Of a DNA stretch of 64,000 nucleotides, positions 39,101-47,061 are shown piece by piece. The notes under the pieces were generated by a model. It saw only the letters and a list, made by a program, of their open reading frames with translations, did not search any database and was not told the origin of the DNA. A program made the position numbers and the translations under genes. This DNA comes from Tritrichomonas musculus. Taxonomy: Eukaryota; Parabasalia; Tritrichomonadida; Tritrichomonadidae. Each line of letters opens with the position of its first letter. The first letter of the stretch is position 1. The stretch spans positions 885,001 through 949,000 of the forward strand of contig JAPFFF010000020.1 of NCBI GenBank assembly GCA_039105265.1, read 5' to 3'.

Positions 39101-39608
39101 GAAGGAAAGGTTCAGTTGGAGAAGGTTTTGGTGGTGCAGTATGAGTTTGAACATATTTTATAACATCATTCAATACTACTTGTTCATAACCATCTGCTGC
39201 ACACATCAATTCATTATACATTTCATGGACAGCTTCACAGGTTTTTGATTCCGCTTCAATAATGTCATTGAATGTATTAACACATAATTCATCTTTGATA
39301 AGCTCTCTGTTGGATTCCTCTAATATACTTTTCTTTATTGGGGCTCGATATTCAAGTATTTGTGTAGATTTTTCAGTTATTGGAATGTCGCCGAATCCTT
39401 CAAGACTGCCTCCATTTTCAATGTAATCGTTTACCACTCTTGCATCAACTTCACTCTTATTATACAGACAATTGAACTTTGGATATACATTAGGCTTATC
39501 TTCTTGAATGATATTTATTTTTTCATCTTCTCCTACACCTATTTCGAAACCATTTGCTTTAAGTTTAGATGCCACCTTGCTCTTTGCAGAATACAGTGCC
39601 AAAGACAT
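33102..39608 (-). CDS. giant fibre-like protein (M1b)
   Basis: A 2168-residue protein from ATG 39608, the longest gene of the M1 family. The N-terminal third is helical and Asp/Asn-rich. The centre has beta-rich segments related to M2 fibre-like protein 1 (EADNALKLHKS; NAATTLYTDYNITSS). Around 1250 there is a heptad stretch (RSEMTEQQNKTQYLKSE) followed by a glycine-rich hydrophobic stretch (AGVALAIGATGTLMGGLSLT). The rear carries internal repeats: a NNLAYTCDIDALHKKID-type unit (as NDLAYTCDIDALHKKIDTL and again with KKIDAL), and two DEKYRSKTDL/EEKYRSKTDL units. Repeats of this kind suit a trimeric fibre. A receptor-binding role is inference. Confidence 0.65.
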   Translation of the reverse strand: MSLALYSAKSKVASKLKANGFEIGVGEDEKINIIQEDKPNVYPKFNCLYNKSEVDARVVNDYIENGGSLEGFGDIPITEKSTQILEYRAPIKKSILEESNRELIKDELCVNTFNDIIEAESKTCEAVHEMYNELMCAADGYEQVVLNDVIKYVQTHTAPPKPSPTEPFLHYKPFYNLADMLMNIMKNEKKNQSIKRILYDVFNETNLTKIINGTKQYHYNPENHTLQTIGYKYKNSDEEVKADEVVEVSSPGEFIEIYIQNQKDNYLNYSQIIQNLLLSSVLGYGLASALKLFTTSLTVDHTIKVDNIDGTKVKVSLNQFLNDVQMNINNIITSLNYWADYCSKIKSCNCNQDGENNFEDENDAIFVELLADLYDRVDEVQDHLQVHDISRLHFDNQVQLAQSQVVDFSIYNNDDGINDLVNQYQKQNQQIDASIKHTNFMNDRSFDVEHDEIYYWSALFHRWVLLTESGYSLDDFPSGWRTNRSFDAPPSFIFDVDRQNWIQIMITDFDNKCQGWRNNEDRMSVSVYTAFMANNTKNKEGDIVWDENENEWIYCNSAVSPLSIDIGTPPKQPDDYVSIPGSDSESFKKALEVYGSNYIEPPNNYQFKKEKPVYGDVNIKANLNVNGLINGVDISNLSSGESNFTIESGLADLFIENGMITQITDTINNIDCNILIIDVPEERKNGFLNWNRPIFKIVLRKNVIYDEEGRYIKEFYISSRNNKIVCPVITYDIDQKYCIINDNSLTMTRSIGPADQSKLDGKFYIAFDKRLPFDPRTLYINGDLSIMNQFTPTALKTDKAIKCSVIEADNALKLHKSDVHYFYKPSIITEDNEFYKMVFSVDSNYNIPSNLEFIFKEYCFGNTWSLMWKNDDNNANKGYWTGYNCQGCYNKSIKTLCQTTCRLYGLTASAYALCTGAIIMVKDDELNNKIVEKDDKGLMHALWNVCTREFKVLLKDGTEKDASDYHFQLRISIDNTEKIFNNTSYPKYSTLPVYVSCVEWQNYYKNPNAIKDLLKTFERGILYLTLPDSTDSMRLTFRFSDEVNSTVDVYQYNKAKDCVCIGIYAEYDTIDRIPYKWSDSNIDTTKKDVELYLRKDLVDPIEEVNWDSTTNAFKYIIDQQFYDIRPNPNAATTLYTDYNITSSKIITADNITTMRSDLNVLTNNFDVVSYDVKDITSKVDTLRSEMTEQQNKTQYLKSETDKLEIMAGVALAIGATGTLMGGLSLTETGISFGFNGINGSVRCIVESGERWFGYANELPLHLLSRSIKTDLTPLIDWYNEDIKELTYDANEDTSVPSVAGVFNICNNVVHAMKPTFKMLCNAINEINNGYISQNDLVRDDIIDVVGKFVNGEVHLEAEDVITDGTIKARFLVQKVSEYNDVDYEENIVTINITGGTINYQGTTDFPSCTMNDKTFVISNPNKLRVGGISIKENTAKRRMEFTTNDLAYTCDIDALHKKIDTLNDFTNSNIINNVVSKTELTREDTIDVVAETDGTTITLTAEDTISNGMIVFRIFIANAQKNCYFMFEEGEITEYKGVTENITLGDVVIKPLARSEEFRAEWLNGYEKNDNTITIQNTHTSKISGVIIQGNSCTRNMTFTTNDLAYTCDIDALHKKIDALAANSHKNDAALATTLNEFPTVDEVNEALDTVKSESATKYMVHNLQQYIEDGYYDKNDCDTKYVHQDSIIPSTDTTTTEFTDNNILSALNTVNRINNAQFWYQSGDNVIRPKNGNYVRCKFYAEQLRFTNDSNRYVNDLALSTETVNNDTSLATSAFVHKCVDDIDLTDYALKSELDEKYRSKTDLIYKESIEVPFENVQDSEGRWEVKIKMGRGTRLVGTFTDDSEMVHNFDILFVYDDKIVMNEDIYWVEEIDGISYECGYEPRDDGCWCFSVESFNTKLILAEKILKQDEIALKSELEEKYRSKTDLKVGNKIILPITNGPYEPEHLSDVYYTSFVPFQEGAHLVGVTGSAVDYPFDIIFKTDRTANMRDTVAHIMNTSMGLFYWEEATGVLYNYAGTYPIRVTLAEFGEEDQIALKSEITSLLDDLNWRIFYSGFHKSYYEDIPELCWYSYDTSSKKLIVYVEYMSLYMEMLFIFKDSNDKKHYVRVNYSEGFAVLDEIYGEDILRASNRIRECEYEFPRIDFRLKGTGNIPFTEYYLKQVKATP

Positions 39609-39626
39609 TTTATCTGAAATTAAATT

Positions 39627-40361
39627 ATGTTGTATAGTGTTCAGAGTCAACCAGGTAATTATAATACGGTAAGACTTAATATTGATATCCCATGGAAATG
39701 TCCATACGTGAAGTACTATGTTTCATCTATTAATACCAAAGCCAACATATTAATGACAACGGATGATGATTATTTAATATTTGAAACAGCTAATGATGAG
39801 GTACGAATTGATTTCGAGGAAATGTATGCTTATTCATTTGGATATCTAGTCAAATTTCTAAATTCTTGTCAAACTACTATCACCTTTAAGAATATTAACA
39901 ATAGAACATTATCACTAAAACCAGTTCAAAATATTACATTCAAGGAAGGAAGTCATAGAGCAAAATTGATTACTGGTTTGTTCAATACTAAACCAGGGCA
40001 TATATTTCCAAATGGAGTTGAGTGTGAGGTACCTGATCTACCTATTCTTGATTTTGCCAATAAGTTGTATTTAGTTTCATTACAGGGTGTAGCAACTCAT
40101 TCATCAATTGGAGACCAAGAATATACCCCAAGCATCCTTGCAAACATTGACACAATGATAATGGATCAAGAGGCAATGATAGTTAACTATGACATGACTA
40201 AGCCAATAAAAATAAAAGTTAATACGGATTCATTAAAATATTTGGAAATGAGATTAGTCGATTTCATGTTTCAACCAGTAATATTAAAATCTCCTCTCTT
40301 CATTACCTTAAAAATAAAACCAAGTCAAGAGGCTGATATATATGACATCCTTACTAAATGA
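39627..40361 (+). CDS. conserved M1 protein, beta-rich, possible minor virion protein (M1b copy)
   Basis: A 244-residue protein, the counterpart of 1724..2458. Differences cluster in a patch (…RTLSLKPVQNITF against RTISLTSTENITF), while the last 135 residues are identical at the protein level. The gap to the divergent fibre-like gene is 18 bp, so both promoters must overlap each other or the coding starts. Confidence 0.6.
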   Translation: MLYSVQSQPGNYNTVRLNIDIPWKCPYVKYYVSSINTKANILMTTDDDYLIFETANDEVRIDFEEMYAYSFGYLVKFLNSCQTTITFKNINNRTLSLKPVQNITFKEGSHRAKLITGLFNTKPGHIFPNGVECEVPDLPILDFANKLYLVSLQGVATHSSIGDQEYTPSILANIDTMIMDQEAMIVNYDMTKPIKIKVNTDSLKYLEMRLVDFMFQPVILKSPLFITLKIKPSQEADIYDILTK

Positions 40362-40677
40362 TAGCTCTGGGGCAATGATATTGGATATAAGTCCGAATAA
40401 TATATATCATTTCATTCACATTCCCAACAAAGTACTCATTCCCTATAAATGCGGTTCCATCTTTTGTTGTTGCTCTAGTATAATTTTCTTCAAATATTGT
40501 TATTAATTCTTTTTCCACTTTTACTGAATCACTTACTGCTTCAATTATATATACTTCGCTGTCTTTTGGATATTGTCCCATTCTTGTTGCAATCTTATTT
40601 GTTCTACCAATTTTGTATACAGGTTGATTAGAATAAGAAAATTCTCTTTCACGAATCAAATATATGTATTCTATCAT
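40354..40677 (-). CDS. T5orf172/GIY-YIG-like small protein (M1b copy)
   Basis: A 107-residue protein, nearly identical to 2451..2774, with the VYKIGRTNKIATRM signature intact. Preservation in both M1 copies, including the 8-bp overlap with its convergent neighbour, suggests it is a stable family gene rather than passing cargo. Confidence 0.7.
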   Translation of the reverse strand: MIEYIYLIREREFSYSNQPVYKIGRTNKIATRMGQYPKDSEVYIIEAVSDSVKVEKELITIFEENYTRATTKDGTAFIGNEYFVGNVNEMIYIIRTYIQYHCPRAII

Positions 40678-40733
40678 TTTAGGGTTAATAAATATTTAGC
40701 GTGATATTTTTTTTATTTCTTATTTACACTTAA

Positions 40734-43700
40734 ATGACATACCTCTTTGATATATCAGTTGACCTCTATTCGACTGCAAGAACGGAAGCAAGAAAAGAGT
40801 ATAAGCAAAGGGTGAAAGACGTAAGAGACAAACGAAAGTTCAAGAAATATTTGAAAGAATTCATGACCAAGGCTAAGAAAGAAATATCATTTGACATAGA
40901 TATAGGTGATGATGAAGATAAGAGACTTGCTTTCACTGAAACATTAAGACAATTACACAAAGAGAATAAGAAGAATATAGTAGTAAAAAGCGAATCATTA
41001 GGTGGTGAGGAATACAAATGGTTTACACTTTCCAAGGCACGAAGATTAGATTCAACTATAGGACATATATCAGGGACAATAGACTTGAATGATGACTGTT
41101 CAGACAATAATCCATGGGTTGGCAATGTATTTATACCTGCAAAATACCAGTTGCTCTTCATTAAAAATAGAAAGAGAGGCAAACAAACATCATTCACTAT
41201 TAATAAAGAAGATAATAAAGGTAAGTTGTATGAAGAAGAAGTTGAAGTCGACGAAGATTATCGCGATAATCCTGAAGGTGGATTCTTTCCTTATATTAAT
41301 CTTTCTGATTTAGACTTATCACAGTACCAAATATTCAAGACAGTTGATAAGAAGAACTATAAAGACAATTGTTTGGTATATGCTTGCATTCAGTCTGGAG
41401 TATTCACTGATGAGGAAATTAATTATTTACGCTTTATGGTCAAGACTAGGTTAATCCCCAATAACTTGATATACGATATAGCCAAGCAGTTTAAATGCCA
41501 TTTTGTTGTAAGAAGGATTGATGAGAAATATGATGAAAGAAGCCAACTACAAATAAAAATAGATACAAGAAAGAGACCATGGGCCAAAGAGTTTGACCGA
41601 ATTGTTGACTTATTACTGTACAAGAACCATTACATGATATATAAACCCCTAAATGGTGTTAAACCTATGACAATATTTCGCAAGCTATTTAAAGAAGGAA
41701 AGTTCAGGGAGATAAAGAACTGTGAAATGAATATCTTAGCAACAAATGAATACAACTCTCACTTAGCGGATTATACAGACCTTGAATATGATCCTGAATT
41801 GTGCTGTAAACTAATAGATTCATCAGAGACGAAAAAGGAGAGAGAGTGGAGTAGGATTTATTATTCTGATTTTGAAACCAATACCACTGTATCACCCCAT
41901 ATGCCTTATCTAAATATTACTGTGTACAGGACCAAAGAGTTGATACATAAAATGATATTTGATGGAACCAATATCGCTGACAGATTACTAAAGTCATTGG
42001 AGAACAATTCTCTCATTTACTTCCATAACCTTAAATATGATGCTTGTTTCTTTATAAATACTCCTGGATGGGATGTACAAATAACAGAGAGAAGTGGAAC
42101 GATTCTGCAAATAGTCATGACAAAGTATAAAAAGATTACAACAAAACAATCTAAAAATATTACAGTAATAGACAAGAGATTAACTTTCCGCAATAGTTAC
42201 TCTATCATTCCTGCTGCATTAGCTTCATTTGGTAAGATGTTTCAGTTACCGGTTCATAAAGAGGTAATGGCATACAAAATATATACTGAAAGGAACATAA
42301 ATAGGAAAACTGTCTCTGCGCTTGAATTTCAATTACAGTATTACTTAGAGAACCAAGACAAGAAACCATTGACACAGATAAAACAAGACTGGAAGCAATT
42401 AATAGATAATGCAAAAGCTTGTGGTGCATATGTTGGAGGAGCTATTGATATTATGAAGTATGCTATCTATTATTGCAAACTGGATTGTATAGTATTGATG
42501 AAGGGAGTAGAGAAATTTAATAGAGATCTGGTAGAAGTATTTAAGCAAACGAAGACAAAGATGCTTGATGTTCATAACTTTATATCCATTAGCTCTATTG
42601 GTTACTATTATGCATATAAATTTGGTTGCTTTGATGGGTGTTATCAACTTAGTGGTAAACCACAAAACTTCATTCAGAGATGCGTTAGTGGAGGTAGAAC
42701 AATGACAGCTAATAATGAAAAGCAATATGTAGAGGAAAGGATACAAGATTTTGATGCAGTCAGTTTATATCCTAGTGCAATGAGTATTATGTCTGGTGTA
42801 CCTAAAGGAGTGCCTGAAGTAATCCCATATGGTGTGAGCACGAAAGAATTATTAGATTTTGATCAATTCTTCATTGAAATCAATATCAAGAAGATCAAGT
42901 GCAAGGCTGATAAACCATATAAATTTGGTCAAATATTTAGTAGGAATGATCAAGGGTCAAAAATATTTAACAACAACCCTATCAACAATTATTACATAGA
43001 CAAGAGAGCTTTTATGGACTTGATGGAGTTTTATGATTTCGATTATGAGTTTATTAGAGGATATTACTTTGACAAAGGATTTAACAACAAGATCAATGTA
43101 TTTATAGAGAAATTGTTCAATCTAAGAAGGAAATACCAAGATGCTAATAATCCATTGCAACAAACTATTAAACTACTTCTTAATTCTATTTACGGAAAAT
43201 CAATCCTAAAGGCAACAACAACGGAAACTAAATGTATACCAAAAGATAAAGCCATTAAATATATATGGAAGAACTATAATTACATAACAGAGGTAATAGA
43301 GAACAAGTCAATTGATAATGTATATGTTAAGAAAGTGAAACCAATAAACAGTCATTTTAATTTACCTCATTTTGGTGCTAGTGTCTTGTCATGGAGCAAA
43401 CATCTCATGAATAGAGTAATGAGTACTGCAGAACAAAATGGAATAGACATCTACTATACTGACTGTGACAGTCTTCATTTAAAAGAAATTGATGTACCGA
43501 GAATTGCACAAATCTTTAAAAACAAATACCATAAAGAATTAATAGGTAAGAAAATGACACAATTCCACTGTGATTTCGATTCATTTGAAGGTGCTATTGG
43601 GTCAGTTCATTCCAGGAAATTAATAGCATTAGGAAAGAAATCTTATCTTGATATCCTCGTTGATGAAAAAGGTAATGAAGGCTATCATATAAGAATGAAA

Positions 43701-43889
43701 GGCTTGCCCAGACAATGTATATTAAACAAGTGTAAACGAATGGGTATTACAGTAGAGGAGTTATATGAAAGGATGTATCATGGAGAAGAGATTACATTTA
43801 ACCTCCTTGATGGTGCTAACTGTTTTAGGAAATCATCTTCTTACCAACAAATTAATATTCCTCATTTTGAACGAAGAATCAAATTCTAA
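40734..43889 (+). CDS. protein-primed DNA polymerase B (M1b)
   Basis: A 1051-residue protein. It has a basic helical N-terminus (possible priming region) and an OTU-like patch near 211 (KDNCLVYACIQSG). Exonuclease motifs are DFETNTTV near 379, YFHNLKYDACFF near 430 and YYCKLDC near 580. Polymerase motifs are DAVSLYPSAMS near 673, LLLNSIYGKS near 815 and YTDCDSLHL near 908. It replicates the element from terminal-protein primers at the inverted repeats; that role is family knowledge. The stop codon sits in the first bases of repeat R. It has an extra loop of about 14 residues near 475 (KKITTKQSKNITVI) compared with M1a. Confidence 0.95.
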   Translation: MTYLFDISVDLYSTARTEARKEYKQRVKDVRDKRKFKKYLKEFMTKAKKEISFDIDIGDDEDKRLAFTETLRQLHKENKKNIVVKSESLGGEEYKWFTLSKARRLDSTIGHISGTIDLNDDCSDNNPWVGNVFIPAKYQLLFIKNRKRGKQTSFTINKEDNKGKLYEEEVEVDEDYRDNPEGGFFPYINLSDLDLSQYQIFKTVDKKNYKDNCLVYACIQSGVFTDEEINYLRFMVKTRLIPNNLIYDIAKQFKCHFVVRRIDEKYDERSQLQIKIDTRKRPWAKEFDRIVDLLLYKNHYMIYKPLNGVKPMTIFRKLFKEGKFREIKNCEMNILATNEYNSHLADYTDLEYDPELCCKLIDSSETKKEREWSRIYYSDFETNTTVSPHMPYLNITVYRTKELIHKMIFDGTNIADRLLKSLENNSLIYFHNLKYDACFFINTPGWDVQITERSGTILQIVMTKYKKITTKQSKNITVIDKRLTFRNSYSIIPAALASFGKMFQLPVHKEVMAYKIYTERNINRKTVSALEFQLQYYLENQDKKPLTQIKQDWKQLIDNAKACGAYVGGAIDIMKYAIYYCKLDCIVLMKGVEKFNRDLVEVFKQTKTKMLDVHNFISISSIGYYYAYKFGCFDGCYQLSGKPQNFIQRCVSGGRTMTANNEKQYVEERIQDFDAVSLYPSAMSIMSGVPKGVPEVIPYGVSTKELLDFDQFFIEINIKKIKCKADKPYKFGQIFSRNDQGSKIFNNNPINNYYIDKRAFMDLMEFYDFDYEFIRGYYFDKGFNNKINVFIEKLFNLRRKYQDANNPLQQTIKLLLNSIYGKSILKATTTETKCIPKDKAIKYIWKNYNYITEVIENKSIDNVYVKKVKPINSHFNLPHFGASVLSWSKHLMNRVMSTAEQNGIDIYYTDCDSLHLKEIDVPRIAQIFKNKYHKELIGKKMTQFHCDFDSFEGAIGSVHSRKLIALGKKSYLDILVDEKGNEGYHIRMKGLPRQCILNKCKRMGITVEELYERMYHGEEITFNLLDGANCFRKSSSYQQINIPHFERRIKF

Positions 43890-43995
43890 AAAATCCTTGT
43901 TATATTTTTGGTTTTCATGATCAAAAGGTGAAGAGGTGAATTGTCACCCATTTTTTGTCACCTTTATTTTTTATCTTCCATTTACATAACAAGAT
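43887..43995 (+). repeat. repeat R, direct copy 1 in M1b
   Basis: The block begins at the polymerase stop codon and ends just before the PD-(D/E)XK gene. It is about 90% identical to 6522..6642 and 44767..44882. It lacks the AGTTAATTTTTT stretch found in the other two, so copies differ in small internal blocks. Confidence 0.85.
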
Positions 43996-44766
43996 ATGAG
44001 CAGGATTAGGTGGAACACAAAATTAGTTGCTGATGAAATGCTAAAAGAAAACTGTATATTAATAAGTGAATACAAAAGAGGTGATATTAGAATCAAATAC
44101 ATGTTTGAAGAAAATGAGTATTCTGTTAGATGGAGTGATTGGACGAATAAAACCAAACCTTCAAGACCTCATTTAACAGGTGGTAACAGAAAAACAAAAC
44201 CTCATAAGAAATGGACCAATGAAACAGTAAACGAACTATTAAAACAAGATGGTTGTGAGTTAGCAGATGAATATAAAAGTACAAAACAAAGGATCAGGTA
44301 TAAATATCAAAATTCATATTATTGGACAACAATTGACGATTGGATTCATCATCATTCACGACCACATTTATTTGTAAATGAGCTTGAACAACGATTTAGA
44401 GAATATTTGGAAGAGAAAAATATAGAATTCATAACTCAAAAATCATTTGAAGACCTTAAGTCAGAAAAGAATTATAGACTAAGATTTGACTTTTATCTAC
44501 CACAATTGAATCTGTTAGTAGAGATTGATGACAGAAGTCATACAAGTGATGATGAACAAGTAGATAATGGTAAGATAAAAGATTTGTATTGTATCAAGCA
44601 TAAGTTAAAACTATTAAGAATAGATGAAACGACTCCAATTAATGAATATGAAAACGCTTTAACAGAAATGAAGGAATCTGATTTATATGTACTAAGATAT
44701 GGTAGACTTTATAAGAATTACAACGGAATGTACAGAGAAACAATAACTAGTATCAACAATGAATAA
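43996..44766 (+). CDS. PD-(D/E)XK (Vsr/DUF559-like) endonuclease with two N-terminal repeats
   Basis: A 256-residue protein. Residues 8-58 and 71-122 are two tandem copies of one module: YKRGDIRIKYMFEENEYSVR…SRPHL and YKSTKQRIRYKYQNSYYWTT…SRPHL, probably DNA-binding. The C-terminal domain has LRFDFYLPQLNLLVEIDDRS near 155-175 and later CIKHKLKLLRID. This is the D…ExD/K layout of very-short-patch-repair-like homing nucleases in phages and giant viruses. It is flanked by two direct copies of repeat R, and it is absent from M1a, where an HNH gene sits on the other side of the repeat. It is therefore mobile cargo. Confidence 0.8.
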   Translation: MSRIRWNTKLVADEMLKENCILISEYKRGDIRIKYMFEENEYSVRWSDWTNKTKPSRPHLTGGNRKTKPHKKWTNETVNELLKQDGCELADEYKSTKQRIRYKYQNSYYWTTIDDWIHHHSRPHLFVNELEQRFREYLEEKNIEFITQKSFEDLKSEKNYRLRFDFYLPQLNLLVEIDDRSHTSDDEQVDNGKIKDLYCIKHKLKLLRIDETTPINEYENALTEMKESDLYVLRYGRLYKNYNGMYRETITSINNE

Positions 44767-44882
44767 AAAACTTCATCTTATTTTTGGTTTTCATGATCAA
44801 AAGGTGAAGAGGTGAATTGTCACCCATTTTTTGTCACCTTTATTTTTTAGTTAATTTTTTATCTTCCATTTACATAAACCTA
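44767..44882 (+). repeat. repeat R, direct copy 2 in M1b
   Basis: The block follows the nuclease stop codon and ends at the start of the 336-residue gene. With copy 1 it brackets the nuclease, the arrangement expected if a [repeat + gene] unit was added, or if the two repeats recombined. Confidence 0.85.
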
Positions 44883-45893
44883 ATGATAGCGCAAACAAAT
44901 ATGCAAGACTTCAACGTTAATGAATACCTTGTTAGCTTAATACCTAAACCAATATCTGATGTAAATGGTTACGTAGAAAAGTATTACGATAGTTACGGCG
45001 ATCCAATTGAACCTCTTGTGGAAGTTAGTTGTGAGAAGGAATTGAACACAAAACGAATGATTATGAAAGATTTGTTAACCAATAACTATAATCCTGATGT
45101 TTATGATGTTAAGTTTGAGCACAACAATAAGTATATCAAAGACATTTTCACTATGATTTCCAGTCTTCCAAAGATAATGCCAATATCACAGACAAAACCA
45201 TTTGAACCAATATTTAATGAAATAGAAGTATTAAAGACAGATAGTGCAGAACTTAAGAAGTTTCTACGTAAAATGAATGTACAGTTCATTGGTTATTATT
45301 GTGACCACAATGCCATGAATGAGAAGTGCGATAAAGTAGTTATGAGTACAAGTGAACTATTGGAGAGTGAAGACTTTGAAAGGTATAAAGAGTTTATTGA
45401 GCGATATGCCAGTTGTATATATGATGTATTCTGTTATTACTGGTATGATATGGAAAACAACAATAATCATGAGAGCTTAAGACGCAAGGTTAATGAATTT
45501 CATATTGATTACAGTACATTACTAAAGCTTCGATGCTGTATTTCGAGGATTAATACTAAAATATTTAATATCAATTCAAGTTCCAATAAACGTTGCAGTA
45601 AGTGTGAAGCCAAACAGAGATTATATGAATATACTTTACGTGAAGTTCAACGTATGAGAGCAGAACAGGAAGAAATCGATAGGCAGTTTGATGAGTCTGA
45701 TTACGATTTAGCCAAGTTTATGCAGAACAATTATCCAAGCATTGATAGATTATTGTTAAAGGATGTTCAACAGAGATATGCCAAAGAGTTTGGACAAAAA
45801 TTAACATTTGCTGAACTAACAGATAAACTTGAACAAACTGGTAGATACAAGATTACAAACGTTCATAGAACTCAATATGTGAATAGAAAGTAA
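44883..45893 (+). CDS. conserved M1 protein of unknown function, 336 residues (M1b copy)
   Basis: The counterpart of 6643..7686. The start MIAQTNMQDFNVNEY is supported because the frames of the two copies differ upstream of it. The CxxC pair (RCSKCEAKQ) and the charged helix after it are kept. No enzyme motif is seen. The gene is followed by two inverted repeat R copies. Confidence 0.72.
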   Translation: MIAQTNMQDFNVNEYLVSLIPKPISDVNGYVEKYYDSYGDPIEPLVEVSCEKELNTKRMIMKDLLTNNYNPDVYDVKFEHNNKYIKDIFTMISSLPKIMPISQTKPFEPIFNEIEVLKTDSAELKKFLRKMNVQFIGYYCDHNAMNEKCDKVVMSTSELLESEDFERYKEFIERYASCIYDVFCYYWYDMENNNNHESLRRKVNEFHIDYSTLLKLRCCISRINTKIFNINSSSNKRCSKCEAKQRLYEYTLREVQRMRAEQEEIDRQFDESDYDLAKFMQNNYPSIDRLLLKDVQQRYAKEFGQKLTFAELTDKLEQTGRYKITNVHRTQYVNRK

Positions 45894-45894
45894 T

Positions 45895-45950
45895 GGGTGA
45901 CAAAAAAGAGGTGACAATTCACCTGTTCACCTAATGATCAAAAAAATACT
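45895..45950 (-). repeat. repeat R, inverted copy 1 in M1b
   Basis: GAGGTGACAATTCACCTG followed by TTCACCTAATGATCAAAA, directly after the 336-residue gene. It corresponds to 7688..7740. The 325-bp interval 45894..46218 holds this copy and the next, with no gene. Confidence 0.75.
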
Positions 45951-46053
45951 AAAAATTCATCCTATATTTTTGTTTGAATGAAAAATCATATTGGTTGCTG
46001 GGTTTCAAAAGATTATGAATTATAAGGAACAGTTTTATAAAGATTAAGCATGT

Positions 46054-46110
46054 GAAGGTGACAAAAAATGGGTGACAATTCACCTGTTCACCTAATGATC
46101 AAAAATACTA
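46054..46110 (-). repeat. repeat R, inverted copy 2 in M1b
   Basis: GAAGGTGAC, then ATGGGTGACAATTCACCTG and TTCACC; nested GGTGA/TCACC arms. It is followed by a short CATCTGTCATCTGTCATCTG direct repeat near 46128..46148 that M1a lacks. Confidence 0.75.
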
Positions 46111-46218
46111 AAAAAGATTTGTCTCTCATCTGTCATCTGTCATCTGTCCCATCAATTTTTTAGGAACTGATTTATCCTGGAACATGGAACACAAAAATAA
46201 GATGAAGGTTTTTTGTTT

Positions 46219-46473
46219 TCATGCTTCTTTCTTCTCAGCAGTAACCATATGAGCAATTTTCTTCAATTCTTCTAATTCTTGTTTCTTTCTTTGTCTATAT
46301 TCTTTTTGTTGTTGTCGTCTCGCTTCAAGTCTTTCTTCAGGTGTATTATATTTACTCTTCCTGCCTCTTTTTGGGGTATCCATTGACGTCAGATTCTCAC
46401 TTGACTTCGATTTGGACAATTTCTTTATTACTTCTGTTTTCTTGAATTGGTTTAGGTCTATTTTACTCGTCAT
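46219..46473 (-). CDS. small basic AT-hook/bZIP-like protein (M1b)
   Basis: An 84-residue protein. TPKRGRKSKYNTP (residues 33-45) resembles an AT-hook. It is followed by a basic helical stretch with ARRQQQKEYRQRKKQELEEL, like a bZIP basic region with a short leucine-containing zipper. It probably binds AT-rich DNA as a regulator or packing protein; that is inference from composition. It lies 29 bp downstream of the EDxGC gene. Confidence 0.6.
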   Translation of the reverse strand: MTSKIDLNQFKKTEVIKKLSKSKSSENLTSMDTPKRGRKSKYNTPEERLEARRQQQKEYRQRKKQELEELKKIAHMVTAEKKEA

Positions 46474-46502
46474 TTTGATAAAAATAAAAAAACAAATAAT
46501 AA

Positions 46503-47030
46503 TTACATATTAACTGCGTATTTGAGACACAGATGATATTTGTTAACTAGTTCATTATATTCTTTGTTATATACTTGTTTGAAATCAGTACATACTTCTC
46601 CATTATCATTTACTATCTTAATGGAATCTATCTTACGAATTGGATTAACTTTCCCTGCGCAACAACCTACATCCTCATCAAGACTTATTTCTACCATCTC
46701 CGCCTTAATAATTGTTTTAATTATATTAGATAAGGCAGTAACAGGAACAATTATACAGTTTTTTGATATTAAGTTGGATAATAATGCTTTGTCTTGGTCT
46801 AACAATATTTTTGCATACGTTTCAAGTATCACGTACTTAACATCCTTTGTTTCTTCTTCTTGATTCTCTTCTAATTCAACATTACGAGTGATAACAATTT
46901 CTTCTTTTCCATCATCCCTCTTGTTGATGATAATATTATTATTTATATTAGATGTTGACTGTGCTGCTGCTTGAGGTTCTAATGAAACATTCGCCTGCAC
47001 ACCATTCGCTTGAGTTCTCTTCTTTATCAT
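46503..47030 (-). CDS. conserved Maverick protein with EDxGC motif (M1b copy)
   Basis: A 175-residue protein differing from 8169..8696 at only two or three positions. The C-terminal domain with SLDEDVGCCAGKVNP is the part shared with the M2 protein at 21295..21954. It is 31 bp downstream of the Pro/Lys-rich gene. Confidence 0.7.
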   Translation of the reverse strand: MIKKRTQANGVQANVSLEPQAAAQSTSNINNNIIINKRDDGKEEIVITRNVELEENQEEETKDVKYVILETYAKILLDQDKALLSNLISKNCIIVPVTALSNIIKTIIKAEMVEISLDEDVGCCAGKVNPIRKIDSIKIVNDNGEVCTDFKQVYNKEYNELVNKYHLCLKYAVNM

Positions 47031-47061
47031 AATTTACTTTCGAAAAAAAGTTGATAATCAA

